Assembly: GCA_958496175.1 (NCBI GenBank)
Contig: OY292280.1
Coordinates: 15,624,001 to 15,688,000 of the forward strand
Direction of reading: 5' to 3'
Origin: Sisyra terminalis
Taxonomy: Eukaryota > Arthropoda > Insecta > Neuroptera > Sisyridae
Length of the DNA: 64,000 nt
Under the pieces are notes generated by a model. That model saw only the letters and a list, made by a program, of their open reading frames with translations. It made no database searches and had not been told where the DNA came from. Made by a program: the position numbers and the translations under genes. Shown here piece by piece: positions 47,248 to 60,625 of the stretch. Positions within the stretch are counted from its first letter, which is position 1. Each line of letters opens with the position of its first letter.

Positions 47248-49190
47248 GAAGGTACATGCAATTGTTGAAGAAGCCTCATTCGTCTCTCCCTCTTAGTGGG
47301 AAGTGTTCATCCCTTAAACGGCCTGTTCATCCCTTAAACGAGGTTTGTTTGGGGAAAAATTTGCACAGCACGTACAGATGGACTTATACTTTTGATTGGC
47401 ACCCTTAAAAAAATTTTTTTTATTTGACGATTTTCGAGAAAATCAACGATGGTTAACCCATGGATTTTTTTGATGAAAAAACTTTTTGTTTCGAAATCGA
47501 AAAATATTATAATATCATCGTTCTAGACATTGTTGCGAACCCGAAACAGTCTTTGGTTCGAAAATCTTCCCTTATATAACGAAGGTACATGCAATTGTTG
47601 AAGAAGCCACATTCGTCTCTCCCTCTTAGTGGGAAGTGTTCATCCCTTAAACGAGGTTTGTTTAGGGAAAAATTTGCACAGCACGTACTGATGGACATAT
47701 ACTTTCGATTGGCACCCTTAAAAAATTTTTTTTTTATTTGACGATTTTCGAGAAAATCAACGATGGTTAACCCATGGATTTTTTTGATGAAAAAACTTTT
47801 TGTTTCGAAATCGAAAAATATTATAATATCATCGTTCTAGACATTGTTGCGAACCCGAAACAGTCTTTGGTTCGAAAATCATCCCTTATATAACGAAGGT
47901 ACATGCAATTGTTGAAGAAGCCACATTCGTCTCTCCCTCTTAGTGGGAAGTGTTCATCACTTAAACTGCCTGTTCATCCCTTAAACATGGTTTGTTTGGG
48001 GAAAAATTTGCACAGCACGTACAGATGGACTTATACATTCGATTGGCACCCTTAAAAAATTTTTTTTTTATTTGACGATTTTCGAGAAAATCAACGATGG
48101 TTAACCCATGGATTTTTTTGATGAAAAAACTTTTTGTTTCGAAATCGAAAAATATTATTATATCATCGTTCTAGACATTGTTGCGAACCCGAAACTGCCT
48201 TTGGTTCGAAAATCATCCCTTATATAACGAAGGTACATGCAATTGTTGAAGAAGCCACATTCGTCTCTCCCTCTTAGTGGGAAGTGTTCATCCCTTAAAC
48301 GAGGTTTGTTTAGGGAAAAATTTGCACAGCACGTACAGATGGACATATACTTTCGATTGGCACCCTTAAAAAATTTTTTTTTTTTTAGACGATTTTCGAG
48401 AAAATCAACGATGGTTAACCCATGGATTTTTTTGATGAAAAAACTTTTTGTTTCGAAATCGAAAAATATTATTATATCATCGTTCTAGACATTGTTGCGA
48501 ACCCGAAACTGCCTTTGGTTCGAAAATCATCCCTTATATAACGAAGGTACATGCAATTGTTGAAGAAGCCACATTCGTCTCTCCCTCTTAGTGGGAAGTG
48601 TTCATCACTTAAACTGCCTGTTCATCCCTTAATCATGGTTTGTTTGGGGAAAAATTTGCACAGCACGTACAGATGGACTTATACATTCGATTGGCACCCT
48701 TAAAAAATTTTTTTTTTATTTGACGATTTTCGAGAAAATCAACGATGGTTAACCCTTGGATTTTTTTGATGAAATAACTTTTTGTTTCGAAATCGAAAAA
48801 TATTATTATATCATCGTTCTAGACATTGTTGCGAACCCGAAACTGCCTTTGGTTCGAAAATCATCCCTTATATAACGAAGGTACATGCAATTGTTGAAGA
48901 AGCCACATTCGTCTCTCCCTCTTAGTGGGATGTGTTCATCCCTTAAACGAGGTTTGTTTAGGGAAAAATTTGCACAGCACGTACAGATGGACTTATACTT
49001 TCGATTGGCACCCTTAAAAAATTTTTTTTTTTTTAGACGATTTTCGAGAAAATCAACGATGGTTAACCCATGGATTTTTTTGATGAAAAAACTTTTTGTT
49101 TCGAAATCGAAAAATATTATTATATCATCGTTCTAGACATTGTTGCGAACCCGAAACTGCCTTTGGTTCGAAAATCATCCCTTATATAAC
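47248..49190. repeat. 7-unit-register HOR, copy H1 (6 units matched)
   Basis: Order long, short, long, short, long, short (47248, 47581, 47895, 48229, 48543, 48877). Markers are AAAATCTTCC at 47,561, TTAATCATGG and GATGAAATAAC in the fifth unit and GGGATGTGTTC in the sixth. All recur 2,277 bp on. The short unit at 47581 keeps ATTTGACG where its partner in H2 has the T13 form. Confidence 0.85.
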
Positions 49191-49524
49191 GAAGGTACAT
49201 GCAATTGTTGAAGAAGCCACATTCGTCTCTCCCTCTTAGTGGGAAGTGTTCATCACTTAAACTGCCTGTTCATCCCTTAAACGAGGTTTGTTTAGGGAAA
49301 AATTTGCACAGCACGTACAGATGGACTTATACATTCGATTGGCACCCTTAAAAAATTTTTTTTTTATTTGACGATTTTCGAGAAAATCAACGATGGTTAA
49401 CCCATGGATTTTTTTGATGAAAAAACTTTTTGTTTCGAAATCGAAAAATATTATTATATCATCGTTCTAGACATTGATGCGAACCCGAATCTGCCTTTGG
49501 TTCGAAAATCATCCCTTATATAAC
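49191..49524. repeat. Spacer long unit between H1 and H2
   Basis: This full-length unit has CATCACTTAAAC, GAGGTTTGTTTAGGG and ACATTCG, and ends with GATGCGAACCCGAATCTGCC, as does the unit at 46914. Its counterpart after H2, at 51468, shares CATCACTTAAAC but then differs (CATGG, GGGGATAAATT). The H duplication therefore ends inside this unit. Confidence 0.75.
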
Positions 49525-51467
49525 GAAGGTACATGCAATTGTTGAAGAAGCCTCATTCGTCTCTCCCTCTTAGTGGGAAGTGTTCATCCCTTAAACGGCC
49601 TGTTCATCCCTTAAACGAGGTTTGTTTGGGGAAAAATTTGCACAGCACGTACAGATGGACTTATACTTTTGATTGGCACCCTTAAAAAAATTTTTTTTAT
49701 TTGACGATTTTCGAGAAAATCAACGATGGTTAACCCATGGATTTTTTTGATGAAAAAACTTTTTGTTTCGAAATCGAAAAATATTATAATATCATCGTTC
49801 TAGACATTGTTGCGAACCCGAAACAGTCTTTGGTTCGAAAATCTTCCCTTATATAACGAAGGTACATGCAATTGTTGAAGAAGCCACATTCGTCTCTCCC
49901 TCTTAGTGGGAAGTGTTCATCCCTTAAACGAGGTTTGTTTAGGGAAAAATTTGCACAGCACGTACTGATGGACATATACTTTCGATTGGCACCCTTAAAA
50001 AATTTTTTTTTTTTTAGACGATTTTCGAGAAAATCAACGATGGTTAACCCATGGATTTTTTTGATGAAAAAACTTTTTGTTTCGAAATCGAAAAATATTA
50101 TAATATCATCGTTCTAGACATTGTTGCGAACCCGAAACAGTCTTTGGTTCGAAAATCATCCCTTATATAACGAAGGTACATGCAATTGTTGAAGAAGCCA
50201 CATTCGTCTCTCCCTCTTAGTGGGAAGTGTTCATCACTTAAACTGCCTGTTCATCCCTTAAACATGGTTTGTTTGGGGAAAAATTTGCACAGCACGTACA
50301 GATGGACTTATACATTCGATTGGCACCCTTAAAAAATTTTTTTTTTATTTGACGATTTTCGAGAAAATCAACGATGGTTAACCCATGGATTTTTTTGATG
50401 AAAAAACTTTTTGTTTCGAAATCGAAAAATATTATTATATCATCGTTCTAGACATTGTTGCGAACCCGAAACTGCCTTTGGTTCGAAAATCATCCCTTAT
50501 ATAACGAAGGTACATGCAATTGTTGAAGAAGCCACATTCGTCTCTCCCTCTTAGTGGGAAGTGTTCATCCCTTAAACGAGGTTTGTTTAGGGAAAAATTT
50601 GCACAGCACGTACAGATGGACATATACTTTCGATTGGCACCCTTAAAAAATTTTTTTTTTTTTAGACGATTTTCGAGAAAATCAACGATGGTTAACCCAT
50701 GGATTTTTTTGATGAAAAAACTTTTTGTTTCGAAATCGAAAAATATTATTATATCATCGTTCTAGACATTGTTGCGAACCCGAAACTGCCTTTGGTTCGA
50801 AAATCATCCCTTATATAACGAAGGTACATGCAATTGTTGAAGAAGCCACATTCGTCTCTCCCTCTTAGTGGGAAGTGTTCATCACTTAAACTGCCTGTTC
50901 ATCCCTTAATCATGGTTTGTTTGGGGAAAAATTTGCACAGCACGTACAGATGGACTTATACATTCGATTGGCACCCTTAAAAAATTTTTTTTTTATTTGA
51001 CGATTTTCGAGAAAATCAACGATGGTTAACCCTTGGATTTTTTTGATGAAATAACTTTTTGTTTCGAAATCGAAAAATATTATTATATCATCGTTCTAGA
51101 CATTGTTGCGAACCCGAAACTGCCTTTGGTTCGAAAATCATCCCTTATATAACGAAGGTACATGCAATTGTTGAAGAAGCCACATTCGTCTCTCCCTCTT
51201 AGTGGGATGTGTTCATCCCTTAAACGAGGTTTGTTTAGGGAAAAATTTGCACAGCACGTACAGATGGACTTATACTTTCGATTGGCACCCTTAAAAAATT
51301 TTTTTTTTTTTAGACGATTTTCGAGAAAATCAACGATGGTTAACCCATGGATTTTTTTGATGAAAAAACTTTTTGTTTCGAAATCGAAAAATATTATTAT
51401 ATCATCGTTCTAGACATTGTTGCGAACCCGAAACTGCCTTTGGTTCGAAAATCATCCCTTATATAAC
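49525..51467. repeat. 7-unit-register HOR, copy H2 (6 units matched)
   Basis: Same order and markers as H1: AAAATCTTCC at 49,838, TTAATCATGG and GATGAAATAAC in the unit at 50820, and GGGATGTGTTC in the unit at 51154. Apart from the tract form of the unit at 49858, differences seen by eye are few. The offset of 2,277 bp equals four long and three short units. Confidence 0.85.
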
Positions 51468-54097
51468 GAAGGTACATGCAATTGTTGAAGAAGCCACATT
51501 CGTCTCTCCCTCTTAGTGGGAAGTGTTCATCACTTAAACTGCCTGTTCATCCCTTAAACATGGTTTGTTTGGGGATAAATTTGCACAGCACGTACAGATG
51601 GACTTATACATTCGATTGGCACCCTTAAAAAATTTTTTTTTTATTTGACGATTTTCGAGAAAATCAACGATGGTTAACCCATGGATTTTTTTGATGAAAA
51701 AACTTTTTGTTTCGAAATCGAAAAATATTATTATATCATCGTTCTAGACATTGTTGCGAACCCGAAACTGCCTTTGGTTCGAAAATCATCCCTTATATAA
51801 CGAAGTACATGCAATTGTTGAAGAAGCCACATTCGTCTCTCCCTCTTAGTGGGAAGTGTTCATCACTTAAACTGCCTGTTCATCCCTTAAACATGGTTTG
51901 TTTGGGGAAAAATTTGCACAGCACGTACAGATGGACTTATACATTCGATTGGCACCCTTAAAAAATTTTTTTTTTATTTGACGATTTTCGAGAAAATCAA
52001 CGATGGTTAACCCATGGATTTTTTTGATGAAAAAACTTTTTGTTTCGAAATCGAAAAATATTATTATATCATCGTTCTAGACATTGTTGCGAACCCGAAA
52101 CTGCCTTTGGTTCGAAAATCATCCCTTATATAACGAAGGTACATGCAATTGTTGAAGAAGCCACATTCGTCTCTCCCTCTTAGTGGGAAGTGTTCATCCC
52201 TTAAACTGCCTGTTCATCCCTTAAACGAGGTTTGTTTGGGGAAAAATTTGCACAGCACGTACAGATGGACTTATACTTTCGATTGGCACCCTTAAAAAAT
52301 TTTTTTTTTATTTGACGATTTTCGAGAAAATCAACGATGGTTATTCCATGGATTTTTTTGATGAATAAACTTTTTGTTTCGAAATCGAAAAATATTATTA
52401 TATCATCGTTCTAGACATTGTTGCGAACCCGAAACTGCCTTTGGATCGAAAATCATCCCTTATATAACGAAGGTACATGCAATTGTTGAAGAAGCCACAT
52501 TCGTCTCTCCCTCTTAGTGGGAAGTGTTCATCCCTTAAACTGCCTGTTCATCCCTTAAACGAGGTTTGTTTGGGGAAAAATTTGCACAGCACGTACAGAT
52601 GGACTTATACTTTCGATTGGCACCCTTAAAAAAAATTTTTTTATTTGACGATTTTCGAGAAAATCAACGATGGTTAACCCATGGATTTTTTTGATGAAAA
52701 AACTTTTTGTTTCGAAATCGAAAAATATTATAATATCATCGTTCTAGACATTGTTGCAATCCCGAAACAGTCTTTGGTTCGAAAATCATCCCTTATATAA
52801 CGAAGGTACATGCAATTGTTGAAGAAGCCACATTCGTCTCTCCCTCTTAGTGGGAAGTGTTCATCCCTTGAACGAGGTTTGTTTAGGGAAAAATTTGCAC
52901 AGCACGTACAGATGGACTTATACTTTCGATTGGCTCCCTTAAAAAATTTTTTTTTTTTTAGACGATTTTCGAGAAAATCAACGATGGTTAACCCATGGAT
53001 TTTTTTGATGAAAAAACTTTTTGTTTCGAAATCGAAAAATATTATTATATCATCGTTCTAGACATTGTTGCGAACCCGAAACTGCCTTTGGTTCGAAAAT
53101 CATCCCTTATATAACGAAGGTACATGCAATTGTTGAAGAAGCCACATTCGTCTCTCCCTCTTAGTGGGAAGTGTTCATCACTTAAACTGCCTGTTCATCC
53201 CTTAAACATGGTTTGTTTGGGGAAAAATTTGCACAGCACGTACAGATGGACTTATACATTCGATTGGCACCCTTAAAAAATTTTTTTTTTATTTGACGAT
53301 TTTCGAGAAAATCAACGATGGTTAACCCATGGATTTTTTTGATGAAAAAACTTTTTGTTTCGAAATCGAAAAATATTATTATATCATCGTTCTAGACATT
53401 GTTGCGAACCCGAAACTGCCTTTGGTTCGAAAATCATCCCTTATATAACGAAGGTACATGCAATTGTTGAAGAAGCCACATTCGTCTCTCCCTCTTAGTG
53501 GGAAGTGTTCATCCCTTAAACGAGGTTTGTTTAGGGAAAAATTTGCACAGCACGTACAGATGGACATATACTTTCGATTGGCACCCTTAAAAAATTTTTT
53601 TTTTTTTAGACGATTTTCGAGAAAATCAACGATGGTTAACCCATGGATTTTTTTGATGAAAAAACTTTTTGTTTCGAAATCGAAAAATATTATTATATCA
53701 TCGTTCTAGACATTGTTGCGAACCCGAAACTGCCTTTGGTTCGAAAATCATCCCTTATATAACGAAGGTACATGCAATTGTTGAAGAAGCCACATTCGTC
53801 TCTCCCTCTTAGTGGGAAGTGTTCATCACTTAAACTGCCTGTTCATCCCTTAATCATGGTTTGTTTGGGGAAAAATTTGCACAGCACGTACAGATGGACT
53901 TATACATTCGATTGGCACCCTTAAAAAATTTTTTTTTTATTTGACGATTTTCGAGAAAATCAACGATGGTTAACCCTTGGATTTTTTTGATGAAAAAACT
54001 TTTTGTTTCGAAATCGAAAAATATTATTATATCATCGTTCTAGACATTGTTACGAACCCGAAACTGCCTTTGGTTCGAAAATCATCCCTTATATAAC
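51154..54097. repeat. 9-unit HOR, copy J1 (2,944 bp)
   Basis: Order S L L L L S L S L. Units: 51154 (GGGATGTGTTC), 51468 (GGGGATAAATT), 51802 (GAAGTAC), 52135 (GGTTATTCC, GATGAATAAAC), 52469 (TTGCAATCCCG), 52802 (CCCTTGAACGAGG, GGCTCCC), 53116, 53450 and 53764 (TTAATCATGG). TTGTTGCAAT lies at 52,751 here and 55,694 in J2, an offset of 2,943. The first unit overlaps the end of block H2. Confidence 0.86.
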
Positions 54098-57040
54098 GAA
54101 GGTACATGCAATTGTTGAAGAAGCCACATTCGTCTCTCCCTCTTAGTGGGATGTGTTCATCCCTTAAACGAGGTTTGTTTAGGGAAAAATTTGCACAGCA
54201 CGTACAGATGGACTTATACTTTCGATTGGCACCCTTAAAAAATTTTTTTTTTTTAGACGATTTTCGAGAAAATCAACGATGGTTAACCCATGGATTTTTT
54301 TGATGAAAAAACTTTTTGTTTCGAAATCGAAAAATATTATTATATCATCGTTCTAGACATTGTTGCGAACCCGAAACTGCCTTTGGTTCGAAAATCATCC
54401 CTTATATAACGAAGGTACATGCAATTGTTGAAGAAGCCACATTCGTCTCTCCCTCTTAGTGGGAAGTGTTCATCACTTAAACTGCCTGTTCATCCCTTAA
54501 ACATGGTTTGTTTGGGGATAAATTTGCACAGCACGTACAGATGGACTTATACATTCGATTGGCACCCTTAAAAAATTTTTTTTTTATTTGACGATTTTCG
54601 AGAAAATCAACGATGGTTAACCCATGGATTTTTTTGATGAAAAAACTTTTTGTTTCGAAATCGAAAAATATTATTATATCATCGTTCTAGACATTGTTGC
54701 GAACCCGAAACTGCCTTTGGTTCGAAAATCATCCCTTATATAACGAAGTACATGCAATTGTTGAAGAAGCCACATTCGTCTCTCCCTCTTAGTGGGAAGT
54801 GTTCATCACTTAAACTGCCTGTTCATCCCTTAAACATGGTTTGTTTGGGGAAAAATTTGCACAGCACGTACAGATGGACTTATACATTCGATTGGCACCC
54901 TTAAAAAATTTTTTTTTCATTTGACGATTTTCGAGAAAATCAACGATGGTTAACCCATGGATTTTTTTGATGAAAAAACTTTTTGTTTCGAAATCGAAAA
55001 ATATTATTATATCATCGTTCTAGACATTGTTGCGAACCCGAAACTGCCTTTGGTTCGAAAATCATCCCTTATATAACGAAGGTACATGCAATTGTTGAAG
55101 AAGCCACATTCGTCTCTCCCTCTTAGTGGGAAGTGTTCATCCCTTAAACTGCCTGTTCATCCCTTAAACGAGGTTTGTTTGGGGAAAAATTTGCACAGCA
55201 CGTACAGATGGACTTATACTTTCGATTGGCACCCTTAAAAAATTTTTTTTTTATTTGACGATTTTCGAGAAAATCAACGATGGTTATCCCATGGATTTTT
55301 TTGATGAATAAACTTTTTGTTTCGAAATCGAAAAATATTATTATATCATCGTTCTAGACATTGTTGCGAACCCGAAACTGCCTTTGGATCGAAAATCATC
55401 CCTTATATAACGAAGGTACATGCAATTGTTGAAGAAGCCACATTCGTCTCTCCCTCTTAGTGGGAAGTGTTCATCCCTTAAACTGCCTGTTCATCCCTTA
55501 AACGAGGTTTGTTTGGGGAAAAATTTGCACAGCACGTACAGATGGACTTATACTTTCGATTGGCACCCTTAAAAAAAATTTTTTTATTTTACGATTTTCG
55601 AGAAAATCAACGATGGTTAACCCATGGATTTTTTTGATGAAAAAACTTTTTGTTTCGAAATCGAAAAATATTATAATATCATCGTTCTAGACATTGTTGC
55701 AATCCCGAAACAGTCTTTGGTTCGAAAATCATCCCTTATATAACGAAGGTACATGCAATTGTTGAAGAAGCCACATTCGTCTCTCCCTCTTAGTGGGAAG
55801 TGTTCATCCCTTGAACGAGGTTTGTTTAGGGAAAAATTTGCACAGCACGTACAGATGGACTTATACTTTCGATTGGCTCCCTTAAAAAATTTTTTTTTTT
55901 TTAGACGATTTTCGAGAAAATCAACGATGGTTAACCCATGGATTTTTTTGATGAAAAAACTTTTTGTTTCGAAATCGAAAAATATTATTATATCATCGTT
56001 CTAGACATTGTTGCGAACCCGAAACTGCCTTTGGTTCGAAAATCATCCCTTATATAACGAAGGTACATGCAATTGTTGAAGAAGCCACATTCGTCTCTCC
56101 CTCTTAGTGGGAAGTGTTCATCACTTAAACTGCCTGTTCATCCCTTAAACATGGTTTGTTTGGGGAAAAATTTGCACAGCACGTACAGATGGACTTATAC
56201 ATTCGATTGGCACCCTTAAAAAATTTTTTTTTTATTTGACGATTTTCGAGAAAATCAACGATGGTTAACCCATGGATTTTTTTGATGAAAAAACTTTTTG
56301 TTTCGAAATCGAAAAATATTATTATATCATCGTTCTAGACATTGTTGCGAACCCGAAACTGCCTTTGGTTCGAAAATCATCCCTTATATAACGAAGGTAC
56401 ATGCAATTGTTGAAGAAGCCACATTCGTCTCTCCCTCTTAGTGGGAAGTGTTCATCCCTTAAACGAGGTTTGTTTAGGGAAAAATTTGCACAGCACGTAC
56501 AGATGGACATATACTTTCGATTGGCACCCTTAAAAAATTTTTTTTTTTTTAGACGATTTTCGAGAAAATCAACGATGGTTAACCCATGGATTTTTTTGAT
56601 GAAAAAACTTTTTGTTTCGAAATCGAAAAATATTATTATATCATCGTTCTAGACATTGTTGCGAACCCGAAACTGCCTTTGGTTCGAAAATCATCCCTTA
56701 TATAACGAAGGTACATGCAATTGTTGAAGAAGCCACATTCGTCTCTCCCTCTTAGTGGGAAGTGTTCATCACTTAAACTGCCTGTTCATCCCTTAAACAT
56801 GGTTTGTTTGGGGATAAATTTGCACAGCACGTACAGATGGACTTATACATTCGATTGGCACCCTTAAAAAATTTTTTTTTTATTTGACGATTTTCGAGAA
56901 AATCAACGATGGTTAACCCATGGATTTTTTTGATGAAAAAACTTTTTGTTTCGAAATCGAAAAATATTATTATATCATCGTTCTAGACATTGTTGCGAAC
57001 CCGAAACTGCCTTTGGTTCGAAAATCATCCCTTATATAAC
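54098..57040. repeat. 9-unit HOR, copy J2 (2,943 bp)
   Basis: Units start at 54098, 54411, 54745, 55078, 55412, 55745, 56059, 56393 and 56707, and repeat J1 in order and length class. Differences are few: GGTTATCCC for GGTTATTCC, ATTTTACG for ATTTGACG near 55,588, and a one-base shorter tract in the first unit. The ninth unit differs: it has CATGG and GGGGATAAATT, as the second unit of the block does, so a 7-unit register (2,296 bp) starts here. Confidence 0.85.
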
Positions 57041-59333
57041 GAAGTACATGCAATTGTTGAAGAAGCCACATTCGTCTCTCCCTCTTAGTGGGAAGTGTTC
57101 ATCACTTAAACTGCCTGTTCATCCCTTAAACATGGTTTGTTTGGGGAAAAATTTGCACAGCACGTACAGATGGACTTATACATTCGATTGGCACCCTTAA
57201 AAAATTTTTTTTTTATTTGACGATTTTCGAGAAAATCAACGATGGTTAACCCATGGATTTTTTTGATGAAAAAACTTTTTGTTTCGAAATCGAAAAATAT
57301 TATTATATCATCGTTCTAGACATTGTTGCGAACCCGAAACTGCCTTTGGTTCGAAAATCATCCCTTATATAACGAAGGTACATGCAATTGTTGAAGAAGC
57401 CACATTCGTCTCTCCCTCTTAGTGGGAAGTGTTCATCCCTTAAACTGCCTGTTCATCCCTTAAACGAGGTTTGTTTAGGGAAAAATTTGCACAGCACGTA
57501 CAGATGGACATATACTTTCGATTGGCACCCTTAAAAAATTTTTTTTTTTTTAGACGATTTTCGAGAAAATCAACGATGGTTAACCCATGGATTTTTTTGA
57601 TGAAAAAACTTTTTGTTTCGAAATCGAAAAATATTATTATATCATCGTTCTAGACATTGTTGCGAACCCGAAACTGCCTTTGGTTCGAAAATCATCCCTT
57701 ATATAACGAAGGTACATGCAATTGTTGAAGAAGCCACATTCGTCTCTCCCTCTTAGTGGGAAGTGTTCATCACTTAAACTGCCTGTTCATCCCTTAAACA
57801 TGGTTTGTTTGGGGAAAAATTTGCACAGCACGTACAGATGGACTTATACTTTCGATTGGCACCCTTAAAAAAATTTTTTTTATTTGACGATTTTCGAGAA
57901 AATCAACGATGGTTAACCCATGGATTTTTTTGATGAAAAAACTTTTTGTTTCGAAATCGAAAAATATTATAATATCATCGTTCTAGACATTGTTGCGAAC
58001 CCGAAACTGCCTTTGGTTCGAAAATCATCCCTTATATAACGAAGTACATGCAATTGTTGAAGAAGCCACATTCGTCTCTCCCTCTTAGTGGGAAGTGTTC
58101 ATCCCTTAAACGAGGTTTGTTTAGGGAAAAATTTGCACAGCACGTACAGATGGACTTATACTTTCGATTGGCACCCTTAAAAAATTTTTTTTTTTTTAGA
58201 CGATTTTCGAGAAAATCAACGATGGTTAACCCATGGATTTTTTTGATGAAAAAACTTTTTGTTTCGAAATCGAAAAATATTATTATATCATCGTTCTAGA
58301 CATTGTTGCGAACCCGAAACTGCCTTTGGTTCGAAAATCATCCCTTATATAACGAAGGTACATGCAATTGTTGAAGAAGCCACATTCGTCTCTCCCTCTT
58401 AGTGGGAAGTGTTCATCACTTAAACTGCCTGTTCATCCCTTAAACATGGTTTGTTTGGGGAAAAATTTGCACAGCACGTACAGATGGACTTATACATTCG
58501 ATTGGCACCCTTAAAAATTTTTTTTTTATTTGACGATTTTCGAGAAAATCAACGATGGTTAACCCATGGATTTTTTTGATGAAAAAACTTTTTGTTTCGA
58601 AATCGAAAAATATTATTATATCATCGTTCTAGACATTGTTGCGAACCCGAAACTGCCTTTGGTTCGAAAATCATCCCTTATATAACGAAGGTACATGCAA
58701 TTGTTGAAGAAGCCACATTCGTCTCTCCCTCTTAGTGGGAAGTGTTCATCCCTTAAACTGCCTGTTCATCCCTTAAACGAGGTTTGTTTGGGGAAAAATT
58801 TGCACAGCACGTACAGATGGACTTATACTTTCGATTGGCACCCTTAAAAAAATTTTTTTTATTTGACGATTTTCGAGAAAATCAACGATGGTTAACCCAT
58901 GGATTTTTTTGATGAAAAAACTTTTTGTTTCGAAATCGAAAAATATTATAATATCATCGATCTAGACATTGCTGTGAACCCGAAACAGTCTTTGGTTCGA
59001 AAATCATCCCTTATATAACGAAGGTACATGCAATTGTTGAAGAAGCCACATTCGTCTCTCCCTCTTAGTGGGAAGTGTTCATCCCTTAAACGAGGTTTGT
59101 TTAGGGAAAAATTTGCACAGCACGTACAGATGGACATATACTTTCGATTGGCACCCTTAAAAAATTTTTTTTTTTTTAGACGATTTTCGAGAAAATCAAC
59201 GATGGTTAACCCATGGATTTTTTTGATGAAAAAACTTTTTGTTTCGAAATCGAAAAATATTATTATATCATCGTTCTAGACATTGTTGCGAACCCGAAAC
59301 TGCCTTTGGTTCGAAAATCATCCCTTATATAAC
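57041..59333. repeat. Mixed block after J2 (7 monomers)
   Basis: Units: 57041 (GAAGTAC), 57374, 57708, 58041 (short, GAAGTAC), 58354, 58687 and 59020 (short). The unit at 57374 is full length but has GTTTAGGG, GACATATAC and the T13 tract, so it looks like a short-class unit without the deletion. The unit at 58687 has private changes ATCGATCTAG and TTGCTGTGAACC. Confidence 0.8.
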
Positions 59334-60625
59334 GAAGGTACATGCAATTGTTGAAGAAGCCACATTCGTCTCTCCCTCTTAGTGGGAAGTGTTCATCACT
59401 TAAAATGCCTGTTCATCCCTTAAACATGGTTTGTTTGGGGAAAAATTTGCACAGCACGTACAGATGGACTTATACTTTCGATTGGCACCCTTAAAAAAAT
59501 TTTTTTTATTTGACGATTTTCGAGAAAATCAACGATGGTTAACCCATGGATTTTTTTGATGAAAAAACTTTTTGTTTCGAAATCGAAAAATATTATAATA
59601 TCATCGTTCTAGACATTGTTGCGAACCCGAAACTGCCTTTGGTTCGAAAATCATCCCTTATATAACGAAGTACATGCAATTGTTGAAGAAGCCACATTCG
59701 TCTCTCCCTCTTAGTGGGAAGTGTTCATCCCTTAAACGAGGTTTGTTTAGGGAAAAATTTGCACAGCACGTACAGATGGACTTATACTTTCGATTGGCAC
59801 CCTTAAAAAATTTTTTTTTTTTTAGACGATTTTCGAGAAAATCAACGATGGTTAACCCATGGATTTTTTTGATGAAAAAACTTTTTGTTTCGAAATCGAA
59901 AAATATTATTATATCATCGTTCTAGACATTGTTGCGAACCCGAAACTGCCTTTGGTTCGAAAATCATCCCTTATATAACGAAGGTACATGCAATTGTTGA
60001 AGAAGCCACATTCGTCTCTCCCTCTTAGTGGGAAGTGTTCATCACTTAAACTGCCTGTTCATCCCTTAAACATGGTTTGTTTGGGGAAAAATTTGCACAG
60101 CACGTACAGATGGACTTATACATTCGATTGGCACCCTTAAAAAATTTTTTTTTATTTGACGATTTTCGAGAAAATCAACGATGGTTAACCCATGGATTTT
60201 TTTGATGAAAAAACTTTTTGTTTCGAAATCGAAAAATATTATAATATCATCGTTCTAGACATTGTTGCGAACCCGAAACTGCCTTTGGTTCGAAAATCAT
60301 CCCTTATATAACGAAGTACATGCAATTGTTGAAGAAGCCACATTCGTCTCTCCCTCTTAGTGGGAAGTGTTCATCCCTTAAACGAGGTTTGTTTAGGGAA
60401 AAATTTGCACAGCACGTACAGATGGACTTATACTTTCGATTGGCACCCTTAAAAAATTTTTTTTTTTTTAGACGATTTTCGAGAAAATCAACGATGGTTA
60501 ACCCATGGATTTTTTTGATGAAAAAACTTTTTGTTTCGAAATCGAAAAATATTATTATATCATCGTTCTAGACATTGATGCGAACCCGAAACTGCCTTTG
60601 GTTCGAAAATCATCCCTTATATAAC
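59334..60625. repeat. Long-short dimer HOR, two copies (2 x 646 bp)
   Basis: Long units at 59334 and 59980 carry CATCACTTAAA and ATTATAATATC; each is followed by a short unit starting GAAGTAC (59667 and 60313). The same pair occurs at 57708-58353. The long unit at 59334 has a private AAAATGCCTG, and the two long units differ in TACTTTCG against TACATTCG. Confidence 0.83.
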
